Assembly: GCF_002556635.1 (NCBI RefSeq)
Contig: NZ_MWMO01000002.1
Coordinates: forward strand, 496,001 to 560,000
DNA: 64,000 bases
Direction: 5' to 3'
Source: Novosphingobium sp. PC22D
GTDB lineage: Bacteria > Pseudomonadota > Alphaproteobacteria > Sphingomonadales > Sphingomonadaceae
Below are positions 9,242 to 18,317 of the stretch, piece after piece (positions within the stretch are counted from its first letter, which is position 1; every line of letters begins with the position of its first letter). Below the pieces are notes generated by a model that did no database searches, was not told the DNA's origin, and worked only from the letters and a program-made list of their open reading frames with translations. The position numbers and the translations under genes are program-made.

Positions 9242-9612
9242 GCGCCCACGAACAAACCGCCGGCCACCACGACGACCACGGCGGCAACCACGGCTCGCTG
9301 CGCGACTACCTGATCGGCTTCGGCCTGTCTGTCGTGCTCACCGCCATTCCGTTCTGGCTGGTCATGGCCCGTCCGCTCGCCAGCCCCGGTGTCACCGCCG
9401 CGCTGATTCTGGGCTTCGCGCTGGTGCAGATGGTGGTCCACATGATCTACTTCCTGCACATGAACGGCAAGGCGGAAGGCGGCTGGACGCTGACCGCGCT
9501 GATCTTCACCATCATCCTGGTGGTCATCATGATGACCGGATCGCTTTGGGTCATGTACCACCTCAACACGAACATGATGCCGATGCCGCCCGACATGAGC
9601 CAGATGCCGTGA
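9238..9612 (+). CDS. cyoD: Cytochrome o ubiquinol oxidase subunit IV
   Basis: A 124-residue protein with three membrane helices and a His-rich N-terminus (HHDDHGGNH). The segment [14 protein letters not shown] and the later [14 protein letters not shown] are typical of CyoD. The start ATG at 9238 overlaps the cyoC stop; longer in-frame upstream sequence lies inside cyoC and is excluded. A Met-rich C-terminus ([13 protein letters not shown]) could bind copper but this is speculative. Its stop overlaps the next GTG start by three bases. Confidence 0.93.
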   Translation: MSAHEQTAGHHDDHGGNHGSLRDYLIGFGLSVVLTAIPFWLVMARPLASPGVTAALILGFALVQMVVHMIYFLHMNGKAEGGWTLTALIFTIILVVIMMTGSLWVMYHLNTNMMPMPPDMSQMP

Positions 9613-10334
9613 CGGCCCGCGCCGCCCGGCGCTCGCCCGCGATCCTCGCGGGCGCCCTGCTTGCCTTCGCCGCGATCTTCGTCGCGCTGGGCGTGTGGCA
9701 GGTCGAGCGGCTGACATGGAAGCACGCGCTGATCGCGACGGTCGAGGCGCGTACCAGCGCCGCGCCCGTCGCGGCGCCGGGCCCGGGAACATGGGCCGGG
9801 ATAAACGCCATGGACGATGCCTATCGCCATGTCCGCGTGCGGGGCCAGTTCGACTACGACAGGGAAACGCTGGTGCGCGCGGTCAGCGATCTCGGCTCGG
9901 GCTACTGGGTGCTGACCCCGCTGGACACGGGCGCGTTCACCGTCCTCGTCAATCGCGGCTTCATCGCCCAGAGCGCACGCGATGCGCAGCGGCCCGAAGT
10001 CCGCGGGCCCGTGACGATCACCGGCCTGCTTCGCATCACGGAGCCCGGCGGCGGATTCCTGCACGCGAACGATCCGCAAGCGGGCAATTGGTATTCGCGC
10101 GACGTCGCCGCGATCGCCCATTCCAGCGGCCTTTCGCGCGCCGCTCCCTATTTCATCGACGCCGATGCCGCGCGCAACGCGCCCGGCGAACCGGTGGGCG
10201 GGCTTACCGTCGTTCGCTTTGCCGACAACCACGCGGTCTACGCGCTGACCTGGTTCGCCATGGCACTGCTCTGCCTTGGCGGAGCCTGGCATATCGCAGG
10301 GGAGACCCGAAGGCCGCTTCGCGCTATGGCCTAG
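9609..10334 (+). CDS. SURF1 family cytochrome oxidase assembly protein
   Basis: A 241-residue protein with one membrane helix at each end (near residues 10-30 and 213-232) around a periplasmic domain, the SURF1/Shy1 layout. Near the N-terminus GVWQVERLTWKHALI matches the family LG-x-WQ-x-x-R-x-x-WK signature, and LVNRGFI and WYSRD are also conserved. The GTG start at 9609 overlaps the cyoD stop (GTGA). SURF1 proteins assist heme a insertion in aa3 oxidases; beside a quinol oxidase it presumably serves heme o/b insertion into CyoB. It is followed 8 nt later by the RegB-like kinase. Confidence 0.88.
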   Translation: MTARAARRSPAILAGALLAFAAIFVALGVWQVERLTWKHALIATVEARTSAAPVAAPGPGTWAGINAMDDAYRHVRVRGQFDYDRETLVRAVSDLGSGYWVLTPLDTGAFTVLVNRGFIAQSARDAQRPEVRGPVTITGLLRITEPGGGFLHANDPQAGNWYSRDVAAIAHSSGLSRAAPYFIDADAARNAPGEPVGGLTVVRFADNHAVYALTWFAMALLCLGGAWHIAGETRRPLRAMA

Positions 10335-10342
10335 GTGTACTC

Positions 10343-11650
10343 ATGTCGACGATGACGTCTCCGAAGGCGGACGCAGAGTTCCCTGCCGATGCGGGCCTGC
10401 GCAACATGCTGCTGCTGCTTCAGCTCCGCTGGATCGCGGTCGGCGGGCAGCTCGTCACGATCATGGTCGCCTGGCAGATCCTCGATATCGACCTGCCGCT
10501 GGCGCAATTGCTGACGATGCCGCTGCTGCTGGCGCTGATCAACATCGTCAGCCTGCCCTACCTGCGCCGGCGGACGAGCGTCTCCAACCTCGAACTGACC
10601 GGAGCACTGCTGCTCGACGTCTTCGCGCTGTCGTGGCAGCTCTTTCACAGCGGCGGGCTGACCAATCCTTTCGCGTGGCTGTTCCTGCTCCAGGTGGTGG
10701 TCGGCGCGATGCTGCTCGAGGCGCGCTCGTCGTGGGGTGTCGTCGCGGCCATCCTCGTCGCGCTCGGCGTACTCACGCTGGGGCCCGAGCCGCTTGAATT
10801 GCCGCCGCGCTACGCCGACGACCCGCTGGCGCTCTACCTGCAAGGCAGCCTCGTCTGCTTCCTGCTGAGCGCGGTCCTGCTGGTCGTGCTGGTGACGCGG
10901 ATCAGCCGCAACCTGCGTGAGGCCGACGCGGCGCTCGCCGCGATCCGCCAGCGCGCGCTGGAAGAGGATCACATCGTGCGCATGGGTCTGCTCGCCTCGG
11001 GCGCGGCGCACGAACTGGGCACGCCGATGTCCTCGATGTCGGTGATCCTGGGCGATCTCGCGCGCCATCCCAAGGTGTCGGCCGACGAGGAGATCGCGGT
11101 CGACGTTGCCGAGATGCAGGACGAATTGCAGCGCTGCAAGCTGATCGTCGGCGGCATCCTGATGTCGGCGGGCGAGATTCGCGGCGAGAACCCCTCGGTC
11201 ACCACGGTCCATGCCTTCCTTGCGGACGTCATCGCCGACTGGCGCGACCGGACCTCGGGCGAAATCGTCCTGATCGACGACTTCGGCGAGGACGTTGCGA
11301 TCGTTTCCGATCCGGCGCTGCGGCAAGTGATCGGCAACGTCATTGACAATGCGCTCGAAGTCTCGCCGGAAGGCACGACCATCCACCTGCAGCGCGCCGG
11401 CGCGCTGCTGGTGCTCGACGTGCTCGACCGGGGCCCCGGCTTCGCGCCCGAAATGATGGAAGCCTTCGGCCGTCCTTATTCCTCGACCAAGCAGAAGACG
11501 GGTGGGGGGCTCGGCCTGTTTCTCGTCGTCAACGTCGTGCGCAAGCTCGGCGGCAAGGTCGAAGTGGCCAATCGCCGGGAGGGCGGCGCGCAAGTGCGGC
11601 TGACCGTGCCGCTCGCCGCGCTCGCGATCGAAATGGAGAATACCCGATGA
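10343..11650 (+). CDS. regB: RegB/PrrB-family redox-sensing histidine kinase
   Basis: A 435-residue membrane kinase with six predicted helices in the first ~190 residues. The second periplasmic loop holds GGLTNPF (residues 104-110), the GGxxNPF ubiquinone-binding motif of RegB/PrrB. The H-box ASGAAHELGTP puts the phospho-acceptor at His223. A cysteine in ELQRCK is at residue 265, at the position of the redox-active cysteine of Rhodobacter RegB. The ATP-binding domain has DNALEVSP, DRGPGF and TGGGLGLFLV. An ATG at 10352 is an alternative start. It shares the cyo run and overlaps regA by four bases. It likely reports quinone redox state to RegA. Confidence 0.93.
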   Translation: MSTMTSPKADAEFPADAGLRNMLLLLQLRWIAVGGQLVTIMVAWQILDIDLPLAQLLTMPLLLALINIVSLPYLRRRTSVSNLELTGALLLDVFALSWQLFHSGGLTNPFAWLFLLQVVVGAMLLEARSSWGVVAAILVALGVLTLGPEPLELPPRYADDPLALYLQGSLVCFLLSAVLLVVLVTRISRNLREADAALAAIRQRALEEDHIVRMGLLASGAAHELGTPMSSMSVILGDLARHPKVSADEEIAVDVAEMQDELQRCKLIVGGILMSAGEIRGENPSVTTVHAFLADVIADWRDRTSGEIVLIDDFGEDVAIVSDPALRQVIGNVIDNALEVSPEGTTIHLQRAGALLVLDVLDRGPGFAPEMMEAFGRPYSSTKQKTGGGLGLFLVVNVVRKLGGKVEVANRREGGAQVRLTVPLAALAIEMENTR

Positions 11651-12186
11651 CCGCCGGTTCCATGCGCCTCGTCATCGTCGAGGACGATCCCGCCTTCGCC
11701 CGCACCCTGCGCCGGTCGTTCGAGCGGCGCGACTACGAGACCGCGCATGCCGCCAGTCCGGACGAACTCGAAGCGCTGCTTGAGGGAGGCCTGCGGTTCG
11801 ATTTCGCCGTCGTCGACCTCAAGCTCGGCACGGCATCCGGGCTCTCGTGCGTGCGAATGCTCCACGAGGCCGACGCGGCGACCCGGATCGTGGTGCTGAC
11901 AGGCTTCGCCTCGATCGCGACGGCGGTCGAGGCGATCAAGCTCGGCGCGTCACACTACCTCGCCAAGCCCGCCAACACCGACGACATCGAGGAAGCCTTC
12001 GGCCGGACGACGGGCGATCCCGACGTCCCGCTCGAAGGGCGCAAGAGCACGATCAAGACGGTGGAATGGGAATATATCCACGGCGTCCTCGCCGAGTGCG
12101 ACTTCAACATCTCCGAAGCCGCGCGGCGGCTGGGGATGCATCGGCGCACGCTCGCGCGCAAGCTCGACAAGCGCCAGCTCCGCTAG
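11647..12186 (+). CDS. regA: RegA/PrrA-family response regulator
   Basis: A 179-residue regulator, near the ~184 of Rhodobacter RegA. The receiver domain has the acidic pair in VIVEDD, the phospho-acceptor Asp57 in VVDLKLG, and the conserved Thr/Lys of LTGFAS and LAKPA. The C-terminus (residues ~140-177) is the Fis-like helix-turn-helix typical of RegA: CDFNISEAARRLGMHRRTLARKL. The start overlaps the regB stop (ATGA at 11647-11650). RegA homologues control oxidases, photosynthesis, nitrogen and carbon fixation in response to redox; here the first suspected target is its own operon. Confidence 0.93.
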   Translation: MTAGSMRLVIVEDDPAFARTLRRSFERRDYETAHAASPDELEALLEGGLRFDFAVVDLKLGTASGLSCVRMLHEADAATRIVVLTGFASIATAVEAIKLGASHYLAKPANTDDIEEAFGRTTGDPDVPLEGRKSTIKTVEWEYIHGVLAECDFNISEAARRLGMHRRTLARKLDKRQLR

Positions 12187-12194
12187 ATCGCCGC

Positions 12195-12213
12195 GCCCGA
12201 CGCGCGAGCGGGC
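12195..12213. terminator. Candidate bidirectional hairpin between regA and a TonB receptor gene
   Basis: A GCCCG/CGGGC stem with a 9-nt loop lies in the 32-nt gap between the convergent stops at 12186 and 12219. There is no T-tract; it is supported mainly by position. Confidence 0.35.
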
Positions 12214-12218
12214 ACGTC

Positions 12219-14393
12219 CTAGAGATCGATCGAAGCCGAGAGCTTGAACGTGCGCGGCGCGCCCTGGAGCAAGTCGGGCCGGAACGTGTCGAACGAGGTC
12301 GACCAATAGCGCTTGTCCGCCACGTTATCGACGAGGAAGCGCAGGGTAAGCGGATTATCGCCCACGACGACGACGTAACGCGCGCCGAGATCGAAGCGGG
12401 TCCAGTCGTCGAGGCTCAGCGTATTCGCCGCGTTGGCGGGCTGCTCGCCGGTGTGGACGACGCGGCCCGTCAGCGTCAGCGCCGGGACGAACGGCACGTC
12501 CCACTCGACGTTGGCGTTGACGAGATAGTCGGGCACGCCGATCGCATCGTTGCCCTCGTTCACGCCATCCGCCGTGCGCCGCAGCTTGGCGTCGAGGATC
12601 GAGCCGCCGGCGATGATCCTGAGGCCGTCGACCGGCTCGCCCTCGAAGCTCAGTTCGATGCCGCGATTGCGCTGGATGCCGTTGGGGCCATAGCGCAGGA
12701 ACCCGGCGCGATCGGGATCGGGCGTCAGGATCGCGGTCGCGCGGTCGATCTGGAACAGCGCGAGGCTCGCCGAGAAGCGCGGTAGCGTCAGCTTGCCGCC
12801 CACCTCGTACTGCTTCGACTTTATCGGCGGCAACACCTGCCCGGCGTTGCTGACGGGTATGTCGCCGCTCGCGGCCGGCGCGGCCGAGCCCTGCACCAGC
12901 GCCTCGATGCGGTTGGCGTAGAGCGAGACGCCTGCGACCGGCTTGATTACCACGCCGACGACGGGCGTCACCGCGTCCTGCTTGTACTCGTCGACCTTTT
13001 CGCGCGTGAAGGCCGAATAGGACTTGGTCTGGATCTGTTGCAACCGCATGCCCGCCGTCAGCAGGATGCGATCGTCCCACACGCCGATGGTGTCTGAAAC
13101 GAACGCGCTCATCAGGCGTGTGCGTGAGATCGGGAACGGATCGTCGAGATCGCCGCCGAAGAACGTCACCATTGAGGGCTGCTCGACGGTGACCGGCGCG
13201 TAGATGTTGTTGATTTCGGACGATTCCGCATAGAACTCGTAAGCGTTGCGGTTGACCTGCCAGATCGCCGAGCCGCCGAAGTTGAACTCCTGCGTGATGC
13301 CGCCCGAGCCCAGCTTGACCCTCAGGCCCGCGGTCGCCGCTTCATTGTTGTCGGTGCGCGGGATCAGCGAGCCCGAGACGGTGGCCTCGCCACTCGCGAG
13401 ATCGGTCAGGGTCAGGGTGCTGTAATAGCCGTTTTCCGACCCGTCGCGCGCGCCGAACGCGGCGTAGAGCATCGCATCGTCGGACAAGTCGTATTCAGCG
13501 CGGAATTCGCCGTAGATATCGCGCAGCGTCGTGAACTGGTAGGGCTGGCCGTAGTTCGCGTCAGCCTCGGGGACACGCGGGATGGCGGTGATGCCTGCGC
13601 CCAGCGTCAGCTTGGGCCGCAGCCGCGCGACGTGCACGCGCTGGTAGGCCAGATCGAGCGAAAGCCGCAGCGGCCCGGAATCGTAGTCGATCGCGCCGCC
13701 GATCACGTAAGTGCTGCGAAACTCATCGTCGATCGCGACATCGCCGCGCCGCGCCGCGCCGTTCACGCGTACGCCCCACTCGCCCCCCGCGCCCAGGCGC
13801 CGGGCGACGTCGAAGCTGCCGCCGAAGTGTGCGCTCGAGGTGTAGTTGGCGGTCAGCCGGGTCAACGCCTTGCTGCCGGCGCGCTTGGGGATCAGGTTGA
13901 CGCTGCCGCCGACGCCCGACCCGCCCGGCGCGGCGCCGTTGAGGAAGGCGCTCGCGCCGTTGAGCACCTGGACCTGCTCATAGAGTTCGGGCGCGATGAG
14001 CTGGCGCGGGGTGATGCCGTAGAGACCATCGAAGCCGACGTCGTCGCCGGCCAGCGAGAAGCCGCGGATCACGAACTGCTCGGCGGCATTGCCGAAGCCG
14101 TAGCTGGTCCGGACCGAGGGATCGTTCTCGAGCACCTGTCCCAGCGTCTGCGGCTGCTGGTTGAGGATCAGCGCGGCGTTGTAGCTCTTGATCGCAAAGG
14201 GCACATCCTCGGCCGCCTTGTCGCCGAGCACGCCGAGGCTGCCTTCGCGCGCGACGCCCGTGGCATTCTGCCGCTGGGCGATGACGATGATCTCCTCCCT
14301 GCTCTCCTCCTGCGCGCTCGCCGGCGCGGCGAGCGCCACGGCCAGCAGCGAGGCGCCGAACCCTGCGACGGCGCGAAATCGTTGTGTCTTCAT
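12219..14393 (-). CDS. TonB-dependent siderophore receptor
   Basis: A 724-residue outer-membrane receptor with a signal peptide cut near ALAAPASAQ (residues 20-28). The plug domain (about 40-180) has VRTSYGFGNAAEQFVIRG and GASAFLNGAAPGGSGVGGSVNLIPKRA, typical of the ferric-siderophore group (FhuE/Fiu/FpvA-like); the rest is a 22-strand barrel ending in a Phe-x-Leu-x-Ala-Ser-Ile-Asp-Leu strand. No N-terminal signalling domain for an anti-sigma partner is visible. It is the third gene of a run with a PepSY protein and a small membrane protein, behind a Fur-like site at 15805, so iron repression is likely. The siderophore is unknown. Confidence 0.9.
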   Translation of the reverse strand: MKTQRFRAVAGFGASLLAVALAAPASAQEESREEIIVIAQRQNATGVAREGSLGVLGDKAAEDVPFAIKSYNAALILNQQPQTLGQVLENDPSVRTSYGFGNAAEQFVIRGFSLAGDDVGFDGLYGITPRQLIAPELYEQVQVLNGASAFLNGAAPGGSGVGGSVNLIPKRAGSKALTRLTANYTSSAHFGGSFDVARRLGAGGEWGVRVNGAARRGDVAIDDEFRSTYVIGGAIDYDSGPLRLSLDLAYQRVHVARLRPKLTLGAGITAIPRVPEADANYGQPYQFTTLRDIYGEFRAEYDLSDDAMLYAAFGARDGSENGYYSTLTLTDLASGEATVSGSLIPRTDNNEAATAGLRVKLGSGGITQEFNFGGSAIWQVNRNAYEFYAESSEINNIYAPVTVEQPSMVTFFGGDLDDPFPISRTRLMSAFVSDTIGVWDDRILLTAGMRLQQIQTKSYSAFTREKVDEYKQDAVTPVVGVVIKPVAGVSLYANRIEALVQGSAAPAASGDIPVSNAGQVLPPIKSKQYEVGGKLTLPRFSASLALFQIDRATAILTPDPDRAGFLRYGPNGIQRNRGIELSFEGEPVDGLRIIAGGSILDAKLRRTADGVNEGNDAIGVPDYLVNANVEWDVPFVPALTLTGRVVHTGEQPANAANTLSLDDWTRFDLGARYVVVVGDNPLTLRFLVDNVADKRYWSTSFDTFRPDLLQGAPRTFKLSASIDL

Positions 14394-14438
14394 TGCTTTT
14401 CCTTATTGCGCGCGCTTGATTGCATCGCGCCCTTTCCT

Positions 14439-14630
14439 TCATTTTCGCCGTGTCGCCATTGCCCAGGCCGTGGCGATGACGGGCACCGCGAGCCCGACCC
14501 AGGCGAGCGCGTCGCGCCAGCCGTCTCCGGTCAACGCACTGACGAGACCGATCACGCCGGCCACGCAGATCGCGGCCGGCATCGCGAAGGTCGCCCCCAG
14601 CCGCCCGCTCCGCCGACCGCCGCGCGTCAT
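14439..14630 (-). CDS. Small membrane protein of the siderophore uptake operon
   Basis: A 63-residue protein with two hydrophobic segments (near residues 15-33 and 41-60) and basic ends. Its start overlaps the stop of the PepSY gene (ATGA) and it ends 45 nt before the TonB receptor start, so it belongs to the same operon. Small two-helix proteins (DUF3649/DUF3325-like) are common between PepSY and TonB-receptor genes in iron uptake loci; this one is shorter and I only infer membership from context. Confidence 0.65.
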   Translation of the reverse strand: MTRGGRRSGRLGATFAMPAAICVAGVIGLVSALTGDGWRDALAWVGLAVPVIATAWAMATRRK

Positions 14631-15793
14631 GCCGCGGGCGCCAGAACGCCGCCGCTCTCGACCTCGCGGACATGGGAGGCGACGGAATTGCGGCGTTTGC
14701 CCAGCCACAGGTAGACGCCCGTCGCCAGCACCACGATCGTGAATAGGTCGAGCACCGCCCACAGCAGCTTGAGCGGCAGTCCGCCGTAATCGCCGAAGTG
14801 CAGCGGCCGCGACAGCGACAGCGCCTGATAGTACCAGGGCATCGGCCGCGCGTCGGTGAACACGCCGGTTTCGGCATCGATCAGCGCCGGTGTCAGCAAT
14901 CGCTCGGTCAGCGGCGTGTCGCCCTGGAAGAACACCGCGTAGTGATGCTTCGAGCTGAAGCTGCCGCCCGGGAAGGCGATGAACTGGGGGTTGCTGCCCG
15001 GCAGCGCCTTGCGCGCCTCGGCCATCGCGTTGTCGAGTGAGCCATAGCGCGAGGGCGGCACCGCCCCCTTCGCCGCGTAGGCGCGCGTCATCGCGGCCAG
15101 CTCGCGGCTCTGCCACAGATCGGTGATCGGCGTGGCCAGCGCGTTGATCACCCCGGTCGCGCCGACCACGGTCATCCACGCGAGCGCGACGATGCCCAGC
15201 AGGTTGTGATAATCGAGCCACTTTACCCGCGCGCTGCGCGATACGCGCAAGGTGCCGAAGTCCAGCTTGCGCATGAACGGGGCGTAGAGCACCACGCCTG
15301 AAACGATCGCCGCGACGAACAGCAACCCCATCGCTCCCAGGAACAACATGCCCGCCAGCCCCAGGAACATGTCGGTGTGAAGCTGGAGCAGGAAGTGCAT
15401 GACGCCACTGTCGTCCTCGGCGCCGAGCGCGCGACCGGTCGAGCGGTCGAAAATCTGCACCGTCATCTCGCTTGCGGGCGAGTCCGGGCGCGGGGCGGTT
15501 GTGACCGTCATCGAGGGCTGATCGTTGTCGAAGGCCATGAACACCGGCACCTCGCCGGGACGCGCGGCGAGCGCGCGCGCCAGCATGGCATCGAGCGGGA
15601 GCAGCCCCGGCGCCTCGCCCGACGAGCCGACGCCCGGCATGCCGTAGTGCGGCGCGGCTTCGCTCAGTTCGTCGATCTCATGATGAAATACGAGCGGGAG
15701 ACCGGTGACGCAGAGCATCAGCAGGAAGAGCGTGCATGCCAGACTGGTCCACTTGTGGACGAGATACCAGCCGCGGATCGCCTTCTGCGTCAC
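14627..15793 (-). CDS. PepSY domain membrane protein, probable ferric-siderophore reductase
   Basis: A 388-residue inner-membrane protein with four main helices and PepSY-type periplasmic regions. WYLVHKWTSLACTLFLLMLCVTGLPLVFHHEI near the N-terminus and LDYHNLLGIVALAWMTVVGATGVI mid-protein, with spaced histidines (HKW, HHE, QLHTD, DYHN), fit the PepSY-TM group thought to bind heme and reduce ferric siderophores in the periplasm. I chose the GTG at 15793 with an upstream GAAGAACGAGG; an ATG at 15844 is possible. First gene of the operon with the small membrane protein and the TonB receptor. Confidence 0.85.
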   Translation of the reverse strand: MTQKAIRGWYLVHKWTSLACTLFLLMLCVTGLPLVFHHEIDELSEAAPHYGMPGVGSSGEAPGLLPLDAMLARALAARPGEVPVFMAFDNDQPSMTVTTAPRPDSPASEMTVQIFDRSTGRALGAEDDSGVMHFLLQLHTDMFLGLAGMLFLGAMGLLFVAAIVSGVVLYAPFMRKLDFGTLRVSRSARVKWLDYHNLLGIVALAWMTVVGATGVINALATPITDLWQSRELAAMTRAYAAKGAVPPSRYGSLDNAMAEARKALPGSNPQFIAFPGGSFSSKHHYAVFFQGDTPLTERLLTPALIDAETGVFTDARPMPWYYQALSLSRPLHFGDYGGLPLKLLWAVLDLFTIVVLATGVYLWLGKRRNSVASHVREVESGGVLAPAA

Positions 15794-15804
15794 CCTCGTT
15801 CTTC

Positions 15805-15819
15805 TGCAAATAATTCGCA
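15805..15819. promoter_or_regulatory. Fur-like box upstream of the PepSY-TonB receptor operon
   Basis: TGCAAATAATTCGCA is a 15-bp imperfect palindrome of the form TGCnAnTnAnTnGCA. It lies 11 nt before the GTG start at 15793. A site of the same form occurs before the heme-type receptor at 22135. The match in form and the shared iron-uptake context suggest Fur (or another iron regulator) control. Confidence 0.55.
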
Positions 15820-15922
15820 ATAGCGGCCCGGCTAGCGAGCGCACTCCCGGCTGTCAAGCCGCGCGGCTTGCCGACGAGCGGACGGGTCCCCGCGCCCCGG
15901 CGGCAGCGAAGCGCGCCGCCGG

Positions 15923-17584
15923 TCAGCGGCGTGCGGCCGCGCTCTTCGCCCGGATGGCCTTGAATTCCGAGCCGTCCTTCCAGCTCGGCCAGCTCTGGGC
16001 GTTCGCGAGTTGCTCGGCGATGGTGCCCACGAGTTCGATGTCCTCTACGGCACCGGCGAGGTTCCAGCTCTCGTCCCAGGCGTCGCAGGCCTGATGATAG
16101 CAATCGCCGGTATAGGCATCGATCCAGGCCTGCCCCGCCTCGCGCCCGCCTTCGACGAGGTCCGAGGCTCCGGCGATGCCCATCAGCAGCATCACCGGCA
16201 CCCCGCGCTTGGCGAAGGAGAAGTGGTCGGCGCGGTAGAACAGTCCGCGCTCGGGCAGACTTTCGGGCGTGACGGTGCGGCCCTGCGCCTTCGCCACCCG
16301 CGCCATGTCGTCCTCGAGACTGTCCTGCCCTTTGCCGACGAGCACCACGTCCCTCGCGCGCCCGGCGGTCTGCAGGATGTCGATCGCGAGGTTGGCGACC
16401 GTGGTCTCGAGCGGATAGACCGGATTGGCGGCGTAGTACTCGGAGCCGAGCAGGCCGCGTTCCTCGGCGGTCCACGCCGCGAACAGAACGCTGCGCTCGG
16501 GCGGCGGCCCCGCCTTCATGCTGCGCGCGATCTCGAACAGCGCGGCGATGCCCAGCGCGTCGTCGTTGGCGCCGGCGCGGTACTTGCGGCCCTGCGCCTC
16601 GGGCTTGCCCTCGCCGTAGGCGTCCCAGTGCGCGCCGAGGCTGACGGTCTCCTCGGGCCGCTCGCTGCCCGGGATGCGCGCGAGCACGTTGTGGCTCTCG
16701 ATCCGCTCATGCTCGACGGGAACGGTCGCGTCGAATGTCACGCCTTCTAGCGTCACCGGGCGGAACTGCGGCGAACGCGCCCGCTTTCGCAGGCCCGCGA
16801 GATCGAGACCGGCCGAGGCGAACAGCTTTTCCGCCGCATCGCCCGCGACCCACCCCTGCAGCGCCAGCGTGGTCAGATCCTCTGGCTTGCGCGCGATGTC
16901 GTAATTCTCGCCGCCCGGGCTGACGACGACGTTCCAGCCGTAGCCCGCCGCCTCGGTTTCATGGACGATCAGAGCGCCGACCGCGCCCTGCCGCGCGGCT
17001 TCCTCGAACTTGTAGGTCCAGCGGCCATAGTAGGTCATCGTGCGGTCGCCGAACTTGCCGGCGGCCGGCTCGCCGGGGGCGGCGGCGAAATCGGGATCGT
17101 TGACGAGGAAGACGACGACCTTGCCCTTGAGATCCGCGCCCTTGAAATCGTCCCAGCCGCGTTCGGGTGCCCTCACGCCGTAACCGACGAACACCACGGG
17201 CGCCTTGGCGATCCGCGCCTGGTCGTCGGGTCTGAGCGTCGAGACGTAGACCTGCTCGCCCTGATTGGCGGGCATCGCGCCTTGCGGCGTGGCAAAGGCC
17301 ATCGTGCCCTCGCCGAGCCGTGTGTGCAGCAGCGGCACCGCCTGCACCCAGCTTCCGTCCGGCCCCGCCGGTTCGAGCCCGATGTCCTGGAACCGGGCGA
17401 TCAGGTAACCGATCGTGCGATCCTCGCCACTGGTGCCGGGCGCGCGCCCCTCGAACACGTCGGACGCCAGGGTGCGCACGTCGCGTTCGAGATTGCCGGG
17501 ATCGACCTCGACCTTGGCGAGAGCGGGAACGGAAACGGCGGCCGCAAGCAGGGCCGGAACGAGCGCGAAGTGTCGGAATTTCAT
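15923..17584 (-). CDS. Exported M28 family zinc metallopeptidase with PA domain
   Basis: A 553-residue protein with a signal peptide ending near VSVPALAK (residue 24). A protease-associated insert spans about residues 130-290 (GVRAPERGWDDFKGADLKGKV is typical). The catalytic half shows the M28 zinc set: GAHWDAYG, GANDDALGIAALFEIAR, TAEERGLLGSEYYA (general base Glu and zinc Glu) and RADHFSFAKRGVPVM. It should release N-terminal or C-terminal amino acids from peptides in the periplasm or outside. No operon partner: the genes on either side are on separate units. A Cys pair near DCYHQACDAW may form a disulfide, as in related aminopeptidases. Confidence 0.88.
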   Translation of the reverse strand: MKFRHFALVPALLAAAVSVPALAKVEVDPGNLERDVRTLASDVFEGRAPGTSGEDRTIGYLIARFQDIGLEPAGPDGSWVQAVPLLHTRLGEGTMAFATPQGAMPANQGEQVYVSTLRPDDQARIAKAPVVFVGYGVRAPERGWDDFKGADLKGKVVVFLVNDPDFAAAPGEPAAGKFGDRTMTYYGRWTYKFEEAARQGAVGALIVHETEAAGYGWNVVVSPGGENYDIARKPEDLTTLALQGWVAGDAAEKLFASAGLDLAGLRKRARSPQFRPVTLEGVTFDATVPVEHERIESHNVLARIPGSERPEETVSLGAHWDAYGEGKPEAQGRKYRAGANDDALGIAALFEIARSMKAGPPPERSVLFAAWTAEERGLLGSEYYAANPVYPLETTVANLAIDILQTAGRARDVVLVGKGQDSLEDDMARVAKAQGRTVTPESLPERGLFYRADHFSFAKRGVPVMLLMGIAGASDLVEGGREAGQAWIDAYTGDCYHQACDAWDESWNLAGAVEDIELVGTIAEQLANAQSWPSWKDGSEFKAIRAKSAAARR

Positions 17585-17817
17585 CGATTCAGTTTAGGCC
17601 GAGGCGCGTGAAGCGCAACCGGCCGCCTCAAAGACGGGCGTGGCGCCGCCATGCTCTGCCGGAAAGACCAGCGCGCTTCGTCGCGGCGCACCGACGCATT
17701 GTTGAGTCCGGCTCATCAGTTCGTTGCCCTCGCGCCCCCTAATCGGGAACTCTTTGCGGCGCTACCTGATTGAGTGGGTGCCCGTATGGGCGCTCATGAA
17801 ACCAAAGGAGCCGGAAT

Positions 17818-18315
17818 TTGGCACCCCGAACGAGACTGGCGATGCTGGCGGCCTTCGTGGCGACAAGCGCGAATGCCGCGCCGGCGCGACAAGGAGATGA
17901 AGCGATGAAGATACTTCGCAGCGAGGAACAGCAGGAAGTCCAGGGCCCCGAGGACTACTTCACCGGAAAGGCCACGATCAAGGGCCAGTTCGCTCGCGAC
18001 GAGCCTTCACGCATCACCGGCGCAATCGTCACCTTCGAACCGGGCGCCCGCACCGCCTGGCATACGCACCCGCTCGGACAGACGCTGATCGTCACCGACG
18101 GTATCGGCTGGACGCAGGTGGACGGCGAGGACAAGATCGAGTTCCACGAAGGCGACATCATGCTCTGCCCCAAGGACAAGAAGCACTGGCACGGGGCCAC
18201 GCCCCATTCGTCGATGACCCATATCGCGATCCAGGAATCGCTCGACGGCAAGAACGTGACCTGGCTCGAGAAGGTCACCGACGAGGAATACCTCGCCGGC
18301 TCCGACGAGGGCTGA
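17818..18315 (+). CDS. Cupin domain protein, possibly exported
   Basis: A 165-residue single-domain cupin of the TM1287/(R)-mandelonitrile lyase-like group. Metal ligands are visible in [13 protein letters not shown] and in the second motif ending KKHWHGATP. The TTG start at 17818 follows an AAAGGAG ribosome site and gives a short signal peptide ([17 protein letters not shown]). An alternative ATG at 17905, also behind AAGGAG, would give a 136-residue cytoplasmic form, so export is not certain. It heads an operon with a tautomerase 2 nt downstream, an MFS exporter, an aldo/keto reductase and a tandem CMD protein. Substrate unknown; a small carbonyl or phenolic compound is inferred from neighbours. 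Confidence 0.82.
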   Translation: MAPRTRLAMLAAFVATSANAAPARQGDEAMKILRSEEQQEVQGPEDYFTGKATIKGQFARDEPSRITGAIVTFEPGARTAWHTHPLGQTLIVTDGIGWTQVDGEDKIEFHEGDIMLCPKDKKHWHGATPHSSMTHIAIQESLDGKNVTWLEKVTDEEYLAGSDEG

Positions 18316-18317
18316 CG

